Assembly (NCBI GenBank): GCA_023387935.1
Contig: JAEWHG010000026.1
Span: 1 to 10,080 of the forward strand
Direction: 5' to 3'
DNA: 10,080 nt
Source of the DNA: Bacillota bacterium
GTDB taxonomy: Bacteria > Bacillota > Clostridia > Peptostreptococcales > Natronincolaceae
Shown here piece after piece: positions 1 to 6,415 of this stretch. The notes beneath the pieces are model-generated. The model saw only the letters and a list, made by a program, of their open reading frames with translations, was not told the origin of the DNA and did not search any database. Position 1 is the first letter of the stretch. Each line of letters starts with the position of its first letter. The position numbers and the translations under genes were made by a program.

Positions 1-1772
1 TGAAGTAACATGTTAAATACGTCTGGATGCGCTTTTTCAATTTCATCTAAAAGTATAACGGAATAAGGCTTTCTTCTAACCTTGTCTGTCAATTGTCCTC
101 CTTGATCATAGCCTACATATCCTGGAGGGGCTCCAATTAGTTTAGAAACTGTATGTTTTTCCATATATTCTGACATATCTACACGAATCATAGCATCCTC
201 ACTACCAAATAGCTCTTCTGCTAAAGCTCTTACAACCTCTGTTTTTCCTACTCCAGTAGGTCCTACAAATATAAAGGATGATGGCTTTCTCTTCTTTCTA
301 AAACCAGAACGGTTACGTCTTATAGTTCTTGCAAGACTTCTAATGGCATCATGCTGTCCGATTACCCTTTTGTGAAGATGCTCTTCAAGGTTTAATAATC
401 TACTAGCTTCTTCTTCCGTAATTTTACCTACAGGAATCTTAGTCCAGGATTCTATTACAAAAGCCACATCTTCAACTGTGATTTTACTATTGTTTAACTC
501 TCCTTCTAACTCTGCTATTCTATCTAAAATTTTGCATTCGTCCACCTTATACTGAGCGGCCTTTTCATAATTATTACTCTTAGCAGCCTCTGCCTTCATT
601 TCTTGTATTTCCTGTAGTTCTTCCTTTAAAGACTCAATCTCTACAAGCCCTTGATTTCTAAGGTTCACTCTAGATCCTGCTTCATCAATTATATCTATGG
701 CCTTATCAGGCAAATATCGATCTGTAATATATCTTTCCGAAAGCTTTGCCGCTGCCTCGATTACCTCATCAGATATTTTAACCTTATGGTAATCTTCATA
801 ATAGCCTTTAATTCCCTTTAAAATTTCAATCGTATCCTCTACACTAGGCTCATCTACTAATACTGGCTGAAATCTTCTCTCTAGTGCAGAATCCTTTTCA
901 ATGTGCTTTCTGTACTCATCCAATGTTGTTGCACCAATAACTTGTATTTCGCCTCGAGCAAGAGCAGGTTTTAAAATGTTTGCAGCGTTCATAACACCAC
1001 CATGAACCTCGCCAGCGCCCATAATATTGTGAACCTCGTCTATTACTAAAATTATATTGCCACATTCCTGAGCTTCTTGTATAATAGCCTTCATTCTACC
1101 TTCAAATTGTCCTCTAAATTGAGTTCCAGCTACAATTGCTGTTAAATCTAATAAATAAACCTCTGCATTAAATAGCTTTGCAGGAACTTCTCTGTCCACA
1201 ATACGGCCAGCTAGTCCTTCTGCTATGGCTGTTTTTCCTACACCAGGCTCTCCAATTAATATTGGATTATTTTTAGATCTTCTATTTAAAATTTGTACGA
1301 CCCTATCAATTTCTTCATGCCTACCAATAACCTTATCTATCTCTTTATTTCTTGCTTTATCTGTTAAGTTAGTGCCATAAGTATCTAAATTTTTTCTCTT
1401 TTTACTTTTCTTCTTTTTCTTACTCTTGTCTTCTTTTGAGTCCTGTTTATCCTCTAATATTTCTTCTTCTACATCTATTTCTTCATCTTCTTTTTTGAAA
1501 GAGTTCAATGATCCCTTAAATAGATTTCCTAAAAAGTTCTCCTCATCCATATTTTCTAAATCCATCTCTTCAAATACATCATTCATCTGCTGAGATAGAC
1601 CTGATATTTCTTCCTCAGTCATACCTGTTTGCTCTATTAATTGTTCTACAATAGGCAATCCCATCTTTTTAGCACATTCCATACATATGCCTTGCATTTC
1701 AGTCTTTCCATTTTCCATTTTACTCGCAAAAACTACCGCTATGTTTTTATTGCATATAGTACATTTTTTCAT
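1..1772 (-). CDS. clpE: ClpE-like AAA+ unfoldase, ATP-binding subunit of Clp protease (3' end outside window)
   Basis: Cytoplasmic Hsp100/Clp ATPase that unfolds proteins and, in this family, feeds them to ClpP. The window holds 590 codons and then runs off the left edge without a stop. Visible order: a zinc finger with Cys4, Cys7, Cys30 and Cys33 (CX2C-X22-CX2C, as I recall it for ClpE); an acidic stretch (about 66-117) followed by a lysine-rich stretch (118-127); AAA1 with Walker A GEPGVGKT (174-181), Walker B ending Asp245-Glu246, and arginines 299-300; a UVR-like helical segment (about 380-415); AAA2 with Walker A GPTGVGKT (504-511), pore loop GYVGY (551-555) and Walker B LLDE (574-577). 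The ClpP-binding loop would lie beyond the edge. ATG at 1770-1772 is preceded by GGAGAGG with good spacing. The zinc finger and UVR segment favour ClpE over ClpC; ClpC would instead carry N-terminal Clp repeats. Confidence 0.95.
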   Translation of the reverse strand, partial: MKKCTICNKNIAVVFASKMENGKTEMQGICMECAKKMGLPIVEQLIEQTGMTEEEISGLSQQMNDVFEEMDLENMDEENFLGNLFKGSLNSFKKEDEEIDVEEEILEDKQDSKEDKSKKKKKSKKRKNLDTYGTNLTDKARNKEIDKVIGRHEEIDRVVQILNRRSKNNPILIGEPGVGKTAIAEGLAGRIVDREVPAKLFNAEVYLLDLTAIVAGTQFRGQFEGRMKAIIQEAQECGNIILVIDEVHNIMGAGEVHGGVMNAANILKPALARGEIQVIGATTLDEYRKHIEKDSALERRFQPVLVDEPSVEDTIEILKGIKGYYEDYHKVKISDEVIEAAAKLSERYITDRYLPDKAIDIIDEAGSRVNLRNQGLVEIESLKEELQEIQEMKAEAAKSNNYEKAAQYKVDECKILDRIAELEGELNNSKITVEDVAFVIESWTKIPVGKITEEEASRLLNLEEHLHKRVIGQHDAIRSLARTIRRNRSGFRKKRKPSSFIFVGPTGVGKTEVVRALAEELFGSEDAMIRVDMSEYMEKHTVSKLIGAPPGYVGYDQGGQLTDKVRRKPYSVILLDEIEKAHPDVFNMLL

Positions 1773-1805
1773 ATTAAGTCCTCTCCATACTTTACTAAGA
1801 TTTGT

Positions 1806-1841
1806 TTTTAATATTATACCATATACCCAGAATTAATAAAT
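1806..1841 (-). promoter_or_regulatory. Extended -10 promoter for the clpE-like gene
   Basis: On the minus strand a perfect TATAAT (1813-1818) is preceded by TGG, giving the extended -10 form TGNTATAAT. The predicted start near 1806 leaves a leader of about 34 nt before the ATG. The -35 position (about 1836-1841, ATTTAT) matches the consensus poorly, as is common for extended -10 promoters. No CtsR-type direct repeat (GGTCAAA) or CIRCE element was found nearby. Confidence 0.6.
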
Positions 1842-1857
1842 ATTATATATTTATTAA
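1833..1857. repeat. Perfect AT-only inverted repeat over the clpE -35 region
   Basis: Two 11-bp arms (TTAATAAATAT, 1833-1843, and ATATTTATTAA, 1847-1857) flank a 3-nt centre. The repeat covers the -35 position of the promoter for the Clp ATPase gene, where a repressor could bind. It is made only of A and T in an AT-rich gap, so chance is a real alternative. Confidence 0.5.
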
Positions 1858-1882
1858 CATTGGAAAAGAATTTTTATTATTT

Positions 1883-1891
1883 TTATCCACA
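1883..1891 (+). promoter_or_regulatory. Isolated match to the DnaA box consensus
   Basis: TTATCCACA matches the DnaA box consensus exactly and lies in the AT-rich gap between the 84-residue membrane protein gene and the clpE promoter. I saw no second box nearby, so it is not an origin. It may be a regulatory or titration site, or chance. Confidence 0.3.
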
Positions 1892-1934
1892 TTATTAATA
1901 GAGTTATTAACAAAATTTATTAGTAGTTTATTGG

Positions 1935-2189
1935 TTAACCTGTCTTTACTACAATTATTAATATTAATGCAAATATACCTAGTACCAATGATAGCATACT
2001 TTCACTTTTATTATTTAACTTGTAACTGTTATATGCAAGTAGTAAATTCCTTACACCTAGAACCATTAGTATTTCTAAGTTAGTATTTCTATTGCCATAA
2101 ACACCAATGCCTAATATTATAAACCCTATTATAATTATAATAATATCTATTATTTTAAATTTTCTATTGTAGTAATTAGACTTTTCCAC
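1935..2189 (-). CDS. Small hydrophobic membrane protein, 84 residues, function unknown
   Basis: I do not recognise this protein. It has a short charged N-terminus (about residues 1-11) and three predicted membrane helices at about 12-30, 38-54 and 64-81. The first is very rich in isoleucine, and the protein ends shortly after the third with Lys-Thr-Gly. The start is a GTG (2187-2189), supported by AAGGGG ending 7 nt upstream. The codons are ordinary for the region and a TAA stop follows. It lies downstream of the DUF975 gene, separated by a hairpin (2215-2237) with only a weak U tract, so some readthrough from that gene is possible. The strong ribosome binding site and the membrane helices argue that it is real. 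The longer frame on the opposite strand here has no comparable start site or recognisable protein character. Confidence 0.7.
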   Translation of the reverse strand: MEKSNYYNRKFKIIDIIIIIIGFIILGIGVYGNRNTNLEILMVLGVRNLLLAYNSYKLNNKSESMLSLVLGIFALILIIVVKTG

Positions 2190-2208
2190 ACCATATCCCC
2201 TTAAACCA

Positions 2209-2237
2209 TAGTAAAGACCCTATAATAAACAGGGTCT
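2209..2237 (-). terminator. Hairpin after the DUF975 gene, weak terminator or attenuator
   Basis: Perfect 7-bp arms AGACCCT (2215-2221) and AGGGTCT (2231-2237) enclose a 9-nt loop. On the minus strand the hairpin is followed only by UUUACUAU, a poor U tract. It lies about 40 nt past the DUF975 stop codon and 12 nt before the ribosome binding site of the next gene. Confidence 0.55.
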
Positions 2238-2278
2238 GAAGTTCATCTTATTATTAATATACCTAAAAGTTACACGCT

Positions 2279-3034
2279 TTACTTTGTAAATTCATCCATA
2301 TTTAATTCCTCTAGAGAACATGTTCCATTACTAATTGCCCTTTGCCTAAGAACTAAGTATAGCTCTGCACCAGTGGCATTTACATAAGGATTAACAAATA
2401 AGACCCCTATACCTAAAGCTAGTGCTCCTAGTAAATACCATCCTATAAAAGATAAATCTAGTACAAACATCTTTCCCTTTTCACCATCTGTCATCCCATT
2501 ACTTATTTCTATAGCTCGTTTATATCCTATATTAGGATTATCGGCTAAAATATAAGGCACCATGCTATATGCATATCCCTTTATAATTCCTGGAATAACA
2601 AGTAGCAAAGTCCACAAGAATACTAATACGCCTCTATATAACATTCCCTTTATTATATTTTTATATTTTCCGTTTTTAAAAGAATATCCCAAATTATTCA
2701 AATCAGCATTTCCTTCTGCCGATTTAATAAAATAATGTCTACCGCTGACTTCTATAGAATATCCTATAAAAATTCTTAAGGCTATTATCAGTAAAATTAC
2801 AGCAATGGTAATGATAAGTATTGTAATATATGATACCATATGCCCTATATTGTCTATCATGGATAGTGGAAACGATTGTCTATATCCTCCGCTATTATTA
2901 ATCCTCCAATTTAAATTGGGTCCTCCGTTGCTTCCACCTACAAAAACTAGAATAATACTAACTAAAAAAGCCTTCCAATATGATCCTTTAAGTACTGCTT
3001 TTGCTCTCGTTTTAAGTTCTTCTCTAGTCCACAT
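2279..3034 (-). CDS. DUF975 family integral membrane protein
   Basis: Membrane protein of 251 residues whose sequence fits the DUF975 family, which is common in Firmicutes and has no established function. The cytoplasmic N-terminus (WTREELKTRAK, residues 2-12, with Gly-Ser-Tyr-Trp at 17-20) is the characteristic family opening. Predicted membrane segments lie at about 20-33, 68-95, 132-150 and 190-216. A Gly/Asn-rich loop (34-50) follows the first helix. The segment around IPGIIKGYAYSMVPYILAD (147-165) and the later SFIGWYLLGALALGIG (195-210) also recall the family. The ATG at 3032-3034 is preceded by AAGGGGGC at good spacing. It appears to be transcribed alone, with a terminator upstream (3250-3284) and a hairpin downstream. 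The family assignment is secure; any role in transport or signalling would be a guess. Confidence 0.9.
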   Translation of the reverse strand: MWTREELKTRAKAVLKGSYWKAFLVSIILVFVGGSNGGPNLNWRINNSGGYRQSFPLSMIDNIGHMVSYITILIITIAVILLIIALRIFIGYSIEVSGRHYFIKSAEGNADLNNLGYSFKNGKYKNIIKGMLYRGVLVFLWTLLLVIPGIIKGYAYSMVPYILADNPNIGYKRAIEISNGMTDGEKGKMFVLDLSFIGWYLLGALALGIGVLFVNPYVNATGAELYLVLRQRAISNGTCSLEELNMDEFTK

Positions 3035-3249
3035 ATATAATGCCCCCTTACAAACATTATTTCTACTCTTTATACTATATGTTATTAATTGTTATAGTTG
3101 CTAATATATCCTATATACCCTATAAATCTTTAAATGTTACAATATTAATCCATAATTTAGAAAAATATTTATCCTTTTATTACATTACTCATGTAAATTC
3201 TATATTTTCCTATTAAGTCCTCTTGTATAATTCAAATATTTATACTATA

Positions 3250-3284
3250 AAATATTAAAAGACCATGGATAAACAACCATGGCC
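3250..3284 (-). terminator. Rho-independent terminator of the hydrolase-acetyltransferase operon
   Basis: On the minus strand GGCCATGG (3277-3284) pairs with CCATGGTC (3261-3268) across an 8-nt loop, with one G-U pair, followed by UUUUAAUAUUUU. It lies about 40 nt past the acetyltransferase stop codon. The rest of the 292-bp gap down to the DUF975 gene is AT-rich, and I see no other clear element in it. Confidence 0.8.
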
Positions 3285-3326
3285 TAATTGTAGTAGCTAC
3301 CTTCGATTCTATATATACTCTTAGAT

Positions 3327-3767
3327 TTAAATATCACGCACCATCTGCAAATAGTCTAGAGATGTGTATCCCTTACGTAAATATAAGCGTTGTGCCCCTT
3401 CATTAGCCTCTGATATTTCAAGTCTAAAGCGTTTAGCTTTACCTGAAAATTCTCTGTCTATAAAATCTAAAAACTTGCCGCCAAGTCCTAACCCTCTAAA
3501 CTTTTCTAATATATATATCTCTTCAATCCAAATAACTAATCCGCCTGCTTCGTTAGAGTACGTTAAGCTAATTTGACCATAACCTGCTATTTCCTTTTCT
3601 TCTTCCATAATATATACCTTTGCATATGGTGACCCAGAAACTACTTCATTATATGTATTAATAATATTTTCGGTAGGAATACTATGAAGCACTGCATCGG
3701 AATTATAAAAATCCTTAACCATTGAAATAAATAAATCTTTATCTTCTTTTCTTAATTCTCTAATCAT
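3327..3767 (-). CDS. GNAT family N-acetyltransferase
   Basis: Protein of 146 residues with the GNAT fold; it is expected to transfer an acetyl group from acetyl-CoA to an amine on an unidentified substrate. The acetyl-CoA pyrophosphate loop is visible as RGLGLG (91-96, the R/Q-X-X-G-X-G/A motif), preceded by the beta strand VIWIEEIYIL (78-87). Motif B follows as RLEISEANEGAQRLYLRKGY (115-134), the usual Asn/Glu helix ending in Tyr-X-X-X-Gly-Tyr. Its length is normal for a single-domain GNAT. ATG at 3765-3767 has a perfect AGGAGG five nt upstream. That site contains the last bases of the stop codon of the preceding hydrolase gene, so the two are translationally coupled and co-transcribed. The substrate cannot be read from the sequence. 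Confidence 0.93.
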   Translation of the reverse strand: MIRELRKEDKDLFISMVKDFYNSDAVLHSIPTENIINTYNEVVSGSPYAKVYIMEEEKEIAGYGQISLTYSNEAGGLVIWIEEIYILEKFRGLGLGGKFLDFIDREFSGKAKRFRLEISEANEGAQRLYLRKGYTSLDYLQMVRDI

Positions 3768-3779
3768 TTTGTCCTCCTA
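3768..3779 (-). promoter_or_regulatory. Ribosome binding site fused to the upstream stop codon
   Basis: The minus strand reads TAGGAGGACAAA directly before the acetyltransferase ATG. The TAG (3777-3779) is the stop of the upstream hydrolase and supplies the first bases of the AGGAGG (3773-3778), so a ribosome ending one gene sits on the start site of the next. Confidence 0.85.
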
Positions 3780-4427
3780 ATTAATGTTAAATTGTCCATT
3801 CTTTAAAAAGCAATCCACTAGTTTTGCTGTCTCAAATTTATGATGAATTCTATTATGATGATATGGAATAATAATAAAATCCTTTAATTTTTCGCATTTC
3901 GCAGAACTTACTTCAACTCTTCCATCATTTTCATTTTCCATTAATTTACCAAGTAATATACCGCTTTTATTACCTGCAATTGCGCCTATATCAATACCCT
4001 CTCTATGTATCAGATTTAACTTTTCTACATTTTCGCCTTTTAAGGATTTTAATGTCCTAAAAATATTAACAAATGTTCGTGATAACTTTGAAGCTATATC
4101 TGCTAATTGGCTCCCCTCATTAGGCGTGGCTATTAGTACACATCTATATATTTTAGATATATATTTAGTGTTAGATAAAAAAAGTCGTATTACTAAACCT
4201 CCCGTGCTATGCCCTACAAGGTTTATCTTTTCATCTTCTTTTAAGCTCAGTATTATTTCATTAATTTTCTCTTCAAATACACGAGTAGCATATCCAATAC
4301 TATTAAAGGTTAAAGGCAAATCTACTAATATTCCCTCATATCCTAGCACCTCTAAATTTTTCTTTAAATCAATCATATCTCTATGATTTTTTAAGTATCC
4401 ATGGACTAAAATCACTTTTTTGTTCAT
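3777..4427 (-). CDS. Alpha/beta hydrolase, lipase/esterase-like
   Basis: Protein of 216 residues with the alpha/beta hydrolase fold and probable esterase or lipase activity; the substrate is unknown. Numbered from the chosen ATG, it shows the oxyanion motif VHGY (8-11), the nucleophile elbow GHSTGG (72-77) with Ser74, the strand and turn ATPNEGS (100-106) typical of the PGAP1/DUF676-like lipases, a candidate acid at Asp168 in Asn-Asp-Gly, and a His cluster (190-196) that would supply the catalytic base. There is no signal peptide, so it is cytoplasmic. A longer reading from TTG at 4431-4433 would put GGGGG directly against the start; the ATG at 4425-4427 has that site six nt away and is preferred. 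It is the first gene of a two-gene operon with the acetyltransferase. Confidence 0.88.
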   Translation of the reverse strand: MNKKVILVHGYLKNHRDMIDLKKNLEVLGYEGILVDLPLTFNSIGYATRVFEEKINEIILSLKEDEKINLVGHSTGGLVIRLFLSNTKYISKIYRCVLIATPNEGSQLADIASKLSRTFVNIFRTLKSLKGENVEKLNLIHREGIDIGAIAGNKSGILLGKLMENENDGRVEVSSAKCEKLKDFIIIPYHHNRIHHKFETAKLVDCFLKNGQFNIN

Positions 4428-4538
4428 TTCCAACCCCCGATAAATAAATAATCCTTATTTATATATGCTTTTATAAACAGGACCTAAATATACGAACTTT
4501 ATCTTTTAATTATCAGGAATTTAATTTACACTGTTTAA

Positions 4539-5087
4539 TTATTTTATTAATTTAGATAGTTTTTTAAATACGGGAGTTCCTGCTTCCTTAATTAAGTCAA
4601 AAAATACAGTTTCAGTATTAGTAATAACAGCTCCCATATTTTCCATTAATAATAATCCATTGTTATAATTCTCCTTAGTACGTGAGCACACTGCATCCTT
4701 AACTACAAATACCTGATAGTTCTTTTTTATTAAATCCCTTACAGTTTGAAAAACGCATACATGAGTTTCCATACCTGTAATAATAATTTTCTTTCTACCT
4801 AACTCACTAAGACTTGAAATTACATCTTCTGTACAAGCAGTAAATCTTGTTTTTTCGTACATGAATGCATCTTCAATATTATTACTTAGCTTTTCCACAG
4901 TTTTACCTAAACCCTTAGGGTATTGCTCTGTTACTATTATAGGTATTTCCAATTCCTTTGCTATAGAAACTAAGATATTCGTATTATCAGTAACTTTTTC
5001 TCCATACTTCATTACAGGTACTAGTCGCTCCTGAATATCAATCACCATTAAAACAGCTTCTTCTTTAAGTAAAGTAAACTTATCCAA
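4539..5087 (-). CDS. Isochorismatase-like cysteine hydrolase, ISOC1/ISOC2 subgroup
   Basis: Protein of 182 residues in the isochorismatase-like hydrolase superfamily. Numbered from the chosen start, the catalytic triad is visible as Asp17 in VIDIQ, Lys79 in YEKTRF and nucleophile Cys111 in METHVCV. The segment VFVVKDAVCSR and the C-terminal tail (GTPVFKKLSKLIK) recall the ISOC1/ISOC2 proteins rather than EntB or nicotinamidase, so the substrate is open. The start is uncommon: GTG at 5094-5096 lies only 1 nt after AGGAG, too close to use, whereas TTG at 5085-5087 lies 10 nt after it and gives an N-terminus of typical length (MDKFTLLKEEAVL). The gene stands alone. I see no clear terminator in the 110-bp gap that follows it. 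Confidence 0.9.
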   Translation of the reverse strand: MDKFTLLKEEAVLMVIDIQERLVPVMKYGEKVTDNTNILVSIAKELEIPIIVTEQYPKGLGKTVEKLSNNIEDAFMYEKTRFTACTEDVISSLSELGRKKIIITGMETHVCVFQTVRDLIKKNYQVFVVKDAVCSRTKENYNNGLLLMENMGAVITNTETVFFDLIKEAGTPVFKKLSKLIK

Positions 5088-5110
5088 TACAAACACTCTC
5101 CTTTTAAATA

Positions 5111-5127
5111 ATTATACTTTTATTATA
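5111..5127 (-). promoter_or_regulatory. Two candidate -10 boxes upstream of the ISOC-type hydrolase
   Basis: The minus strand has TATAAT twice, at 5122-5127 and 5111-5116, 35 and 24 nt before the TTG start. The upstream copy leaves a leader of about 28 nt and is the likelier of the two. Neither has a good -35 match at 17 nt, so this is a weak call. Confidence 0.35.
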
Positions 5128-5162
5128 GGATTAATTCATTGGTTTACTGATTTAAAAATATT

Positions 5163-5579
5163 TTACTCCTTAAAAATAGTATCTCTGTACATATTAACCT
5201 GCTCTATCATATGCCCTATATTACCCTCTCCAGCATATATATTCATATCGAAAAAGTCATGTTCTAAATCGGACCAGAATAGTTCATGTACTTCTTCTAC
5301 AAGATTAACATGGCGCTTTAGTCTGCCTACATACACTTCTACATAACAATCTTGATAATAATACTTAAAATCCATAAGATGCTTTATAATGATATCCTCA
5401 TTTGAAATGCCTGTTTCTTCATATAACTCTCTATATGCTGCACTGAGTCCGTCTTCCCCAGGCTCTATTTTGCCACCAACTAAATTGTATAATCCTTTAT
5501 AAGGATCTTTTTTTCGTTTGCACATTAGCAATTTATCCAAATTCATGCTATAAACCATTATAATATTATATCCTTGCAT
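5163..5579 (-). CDS. NUDIX hydrolase (MutT-like)
   Basis: Cytoplasmic hydrolase of 138 residues that cleaves a nucleoside diphosphate linked to another group; the substrate is not identifiable. The Nudix box is complete, GX5EX7REUXEEXGU, at residues 36-58: Gly36, Glu42, Arg50-Glu51, Glu54-Glu55 and Gly57, with the metal-binding glutamates present. The N-terminal strand ending in the basic CKRKKDPYKGLYNLVGG (20-36) is typical of the MutT/8-oxo-dGTPase-like branch. The C-terminal part (about 96-138) includes a Trp (Trp102) and an acidic run that could contact the base. ATG at 5577-5579 is preceded by AGGAAGGA about 8 nt upstream. The gene appears to be transcribed alone; the 164-bp gap after signal peptidase I is AT-rich and shows no clear hairpin. 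Confidence 0.93.
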   Translation of the reverse strand: MQGYNIIMVYSMNLDKLLMCKRKKDPYKGLYNLVGGKIEPGEDGLSAAYRELYEETGISNEDIIIKHLMDFKYYYQDCYVEVYVGRLKRHVNLVEEVHELFWSDLEHDFFDMNIYAGEGNIGHMIEQVNMYRDTIFKE

Positions 5580-5743
5580 GTTAATTTTCCTTCCTAAAAA
5601 ATTGCTTTATTAAGTCTCTTATCTAATGTCTTAAAATCTAAAATAATTTAATTTGCCTCGCCTAATATAAGTGATGCATTTTAGACAAAATCTGAACTAC
5701 TACTTTATATTAAAACTTAATCTTTCTTAAATATTTATAATTA

Positions 5744-6259
5744 TCAATAGAAATTTGGGTTTCCTATTTTAGAAAATGGAAATAACCTAAAATAGGCTTT
5801 GCCTAAAATTGTATCCTCAGCTACCGTACCAATCTCTACATTTCTACTATCTCTGCTATCATTTCTATTATCTCCCAAAACGAAAATACTATCTTTAGGA
5901 ACTACTATTTTTAAATCCTTTGAAGAAATATCCTCAAAATCAATATATTTCTCCGTTAGCTCTATCCCATTTACAGATACAATTCCTTTGTTAATTTCAA
6001 CTGTATCTCCTTCTACTCCAATAACCCTCTTAATTAAATTCTTATTTTCTTCTTCAAATTTGAAAACTATAATATCTCCACGAACTATATTTTTATCTTT
6101 ATATGCTAGCTTATTTATTAATAATAAATCGTAATTATCTAATGTTGGAGCCATAGATATCCCATTCACAATTGTTGGTGATGCAAAAGTTGTTATTATT
6201 AGTGCTATTAGTAATGAGCACATAATAGTCTTTACCCATTCAATAATCTCTTTTTTCAT
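5744..6259 (-). CDS. lepB: Signal peptidase I
   Basis: Membrane-bound serine protease of 171 residues that removes signal peptides from exported preproteins at the outer face of the membrane. One N-terminal anchor (about 11-28) is followed by the catalytic domain. Box B contains the nucleophile Ser35 in GISMAPTL (33-40); box D has the general base Lys77 in LIKRVIGVEGD (75-85); box E is GDNRNDSRDSR (129-139). The short length and single membrane anchor match Gram-positive Sip-type enzymes, not the two-anchor E. coli LepB. ATG at 6257-6259 has AAGGGGG six nt... spacing typical of the window. It is not next to the ribosome biogenesis genes that often accompany one lepB copy, so it may be one of several paralogues. 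It appears to have its own promoter in the gap after the radical SAM terminator. Confidence 0.96.
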   Translation of the reverse strand: MKKEIIEWVKTIMCSLLIALIITTFASPTIVNGISMAPTLDNYDLLLINKLAYKDKNIVRGDIIVFKFEEENKNLIKRVIGVEGDTVEINKGIVSVNGIELTEKYIDFEDISSKDLKIVVPKDSIFVLGDNRNDSRDSRNVEIGTVAEDTILGKAYFRLFPFSKIGNPNFY

Positions 6260-6369
6260 AAGTTTACCCCCTTATATACACTTTCTTCTTAATATCCTAA
6301 ATACTACTTGGATATATTATTCTACAATTTCCTACCAATTCCTTTTATGTATCCTCATTATTCCCATAC

Positions 6370-6406
6370 AAAAAAGGCTATGAATTAATGCCCACAGTCT
6401 TCATAA
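6370..6406 (-). terminator. Weak terminator after the radical SAM gene
   Basis: On the minus strand TATGAA (6400-6405) pairs with TTCATA (6379-6384) across a 15-nt loop. Alternatively GGCAT pairs with ATAGCC, with a bulge, at 6376-6392. Either hairpin is followed by six U residues (6370-6375). Its position 10 nt past the radical SAM stop codon fits a terminator, though neither hairpin is strong. Confidence 0.5.
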
Positions 6407-6415
6407 TTCTTGTCC

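Noticed and set aside
1773..1934. Replication origin, suggested by the DnaA box and AT-rich sequence
   Set aside because: Only one box is present and no dnaA, dnaN or other origin-linked gene is nearby.
1802..2083. Plus-strand reading frame of 93 codons
   Set aside because: It covers the clpE promoter and the antisense of the small membrane protein gene, has no ribosome binding site, and reads as low-complexity Leu/Ile/Tyr from AT-rich sequence.
2805..3104. Plus-strand reading frame of 99 codons
   Set aside because: It is antisense to the DUF975 gene, which has family motifs and a strong ribosome binding site; no recognisable protein character.
4431..4433. TTG as start of the alpha/beta hydrolase
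   Set aside because: GGGGG would directly abut the start codon; the in-frame ATG two codons later has correct spacing.
5799..6134. Plus-strand reading frame of 111 codons
   Set aside because: It is antisense to signal peptidase I, whose catalytic boxes are complete; its Ser/Ile/Leu-rich translation is the expected shadow.
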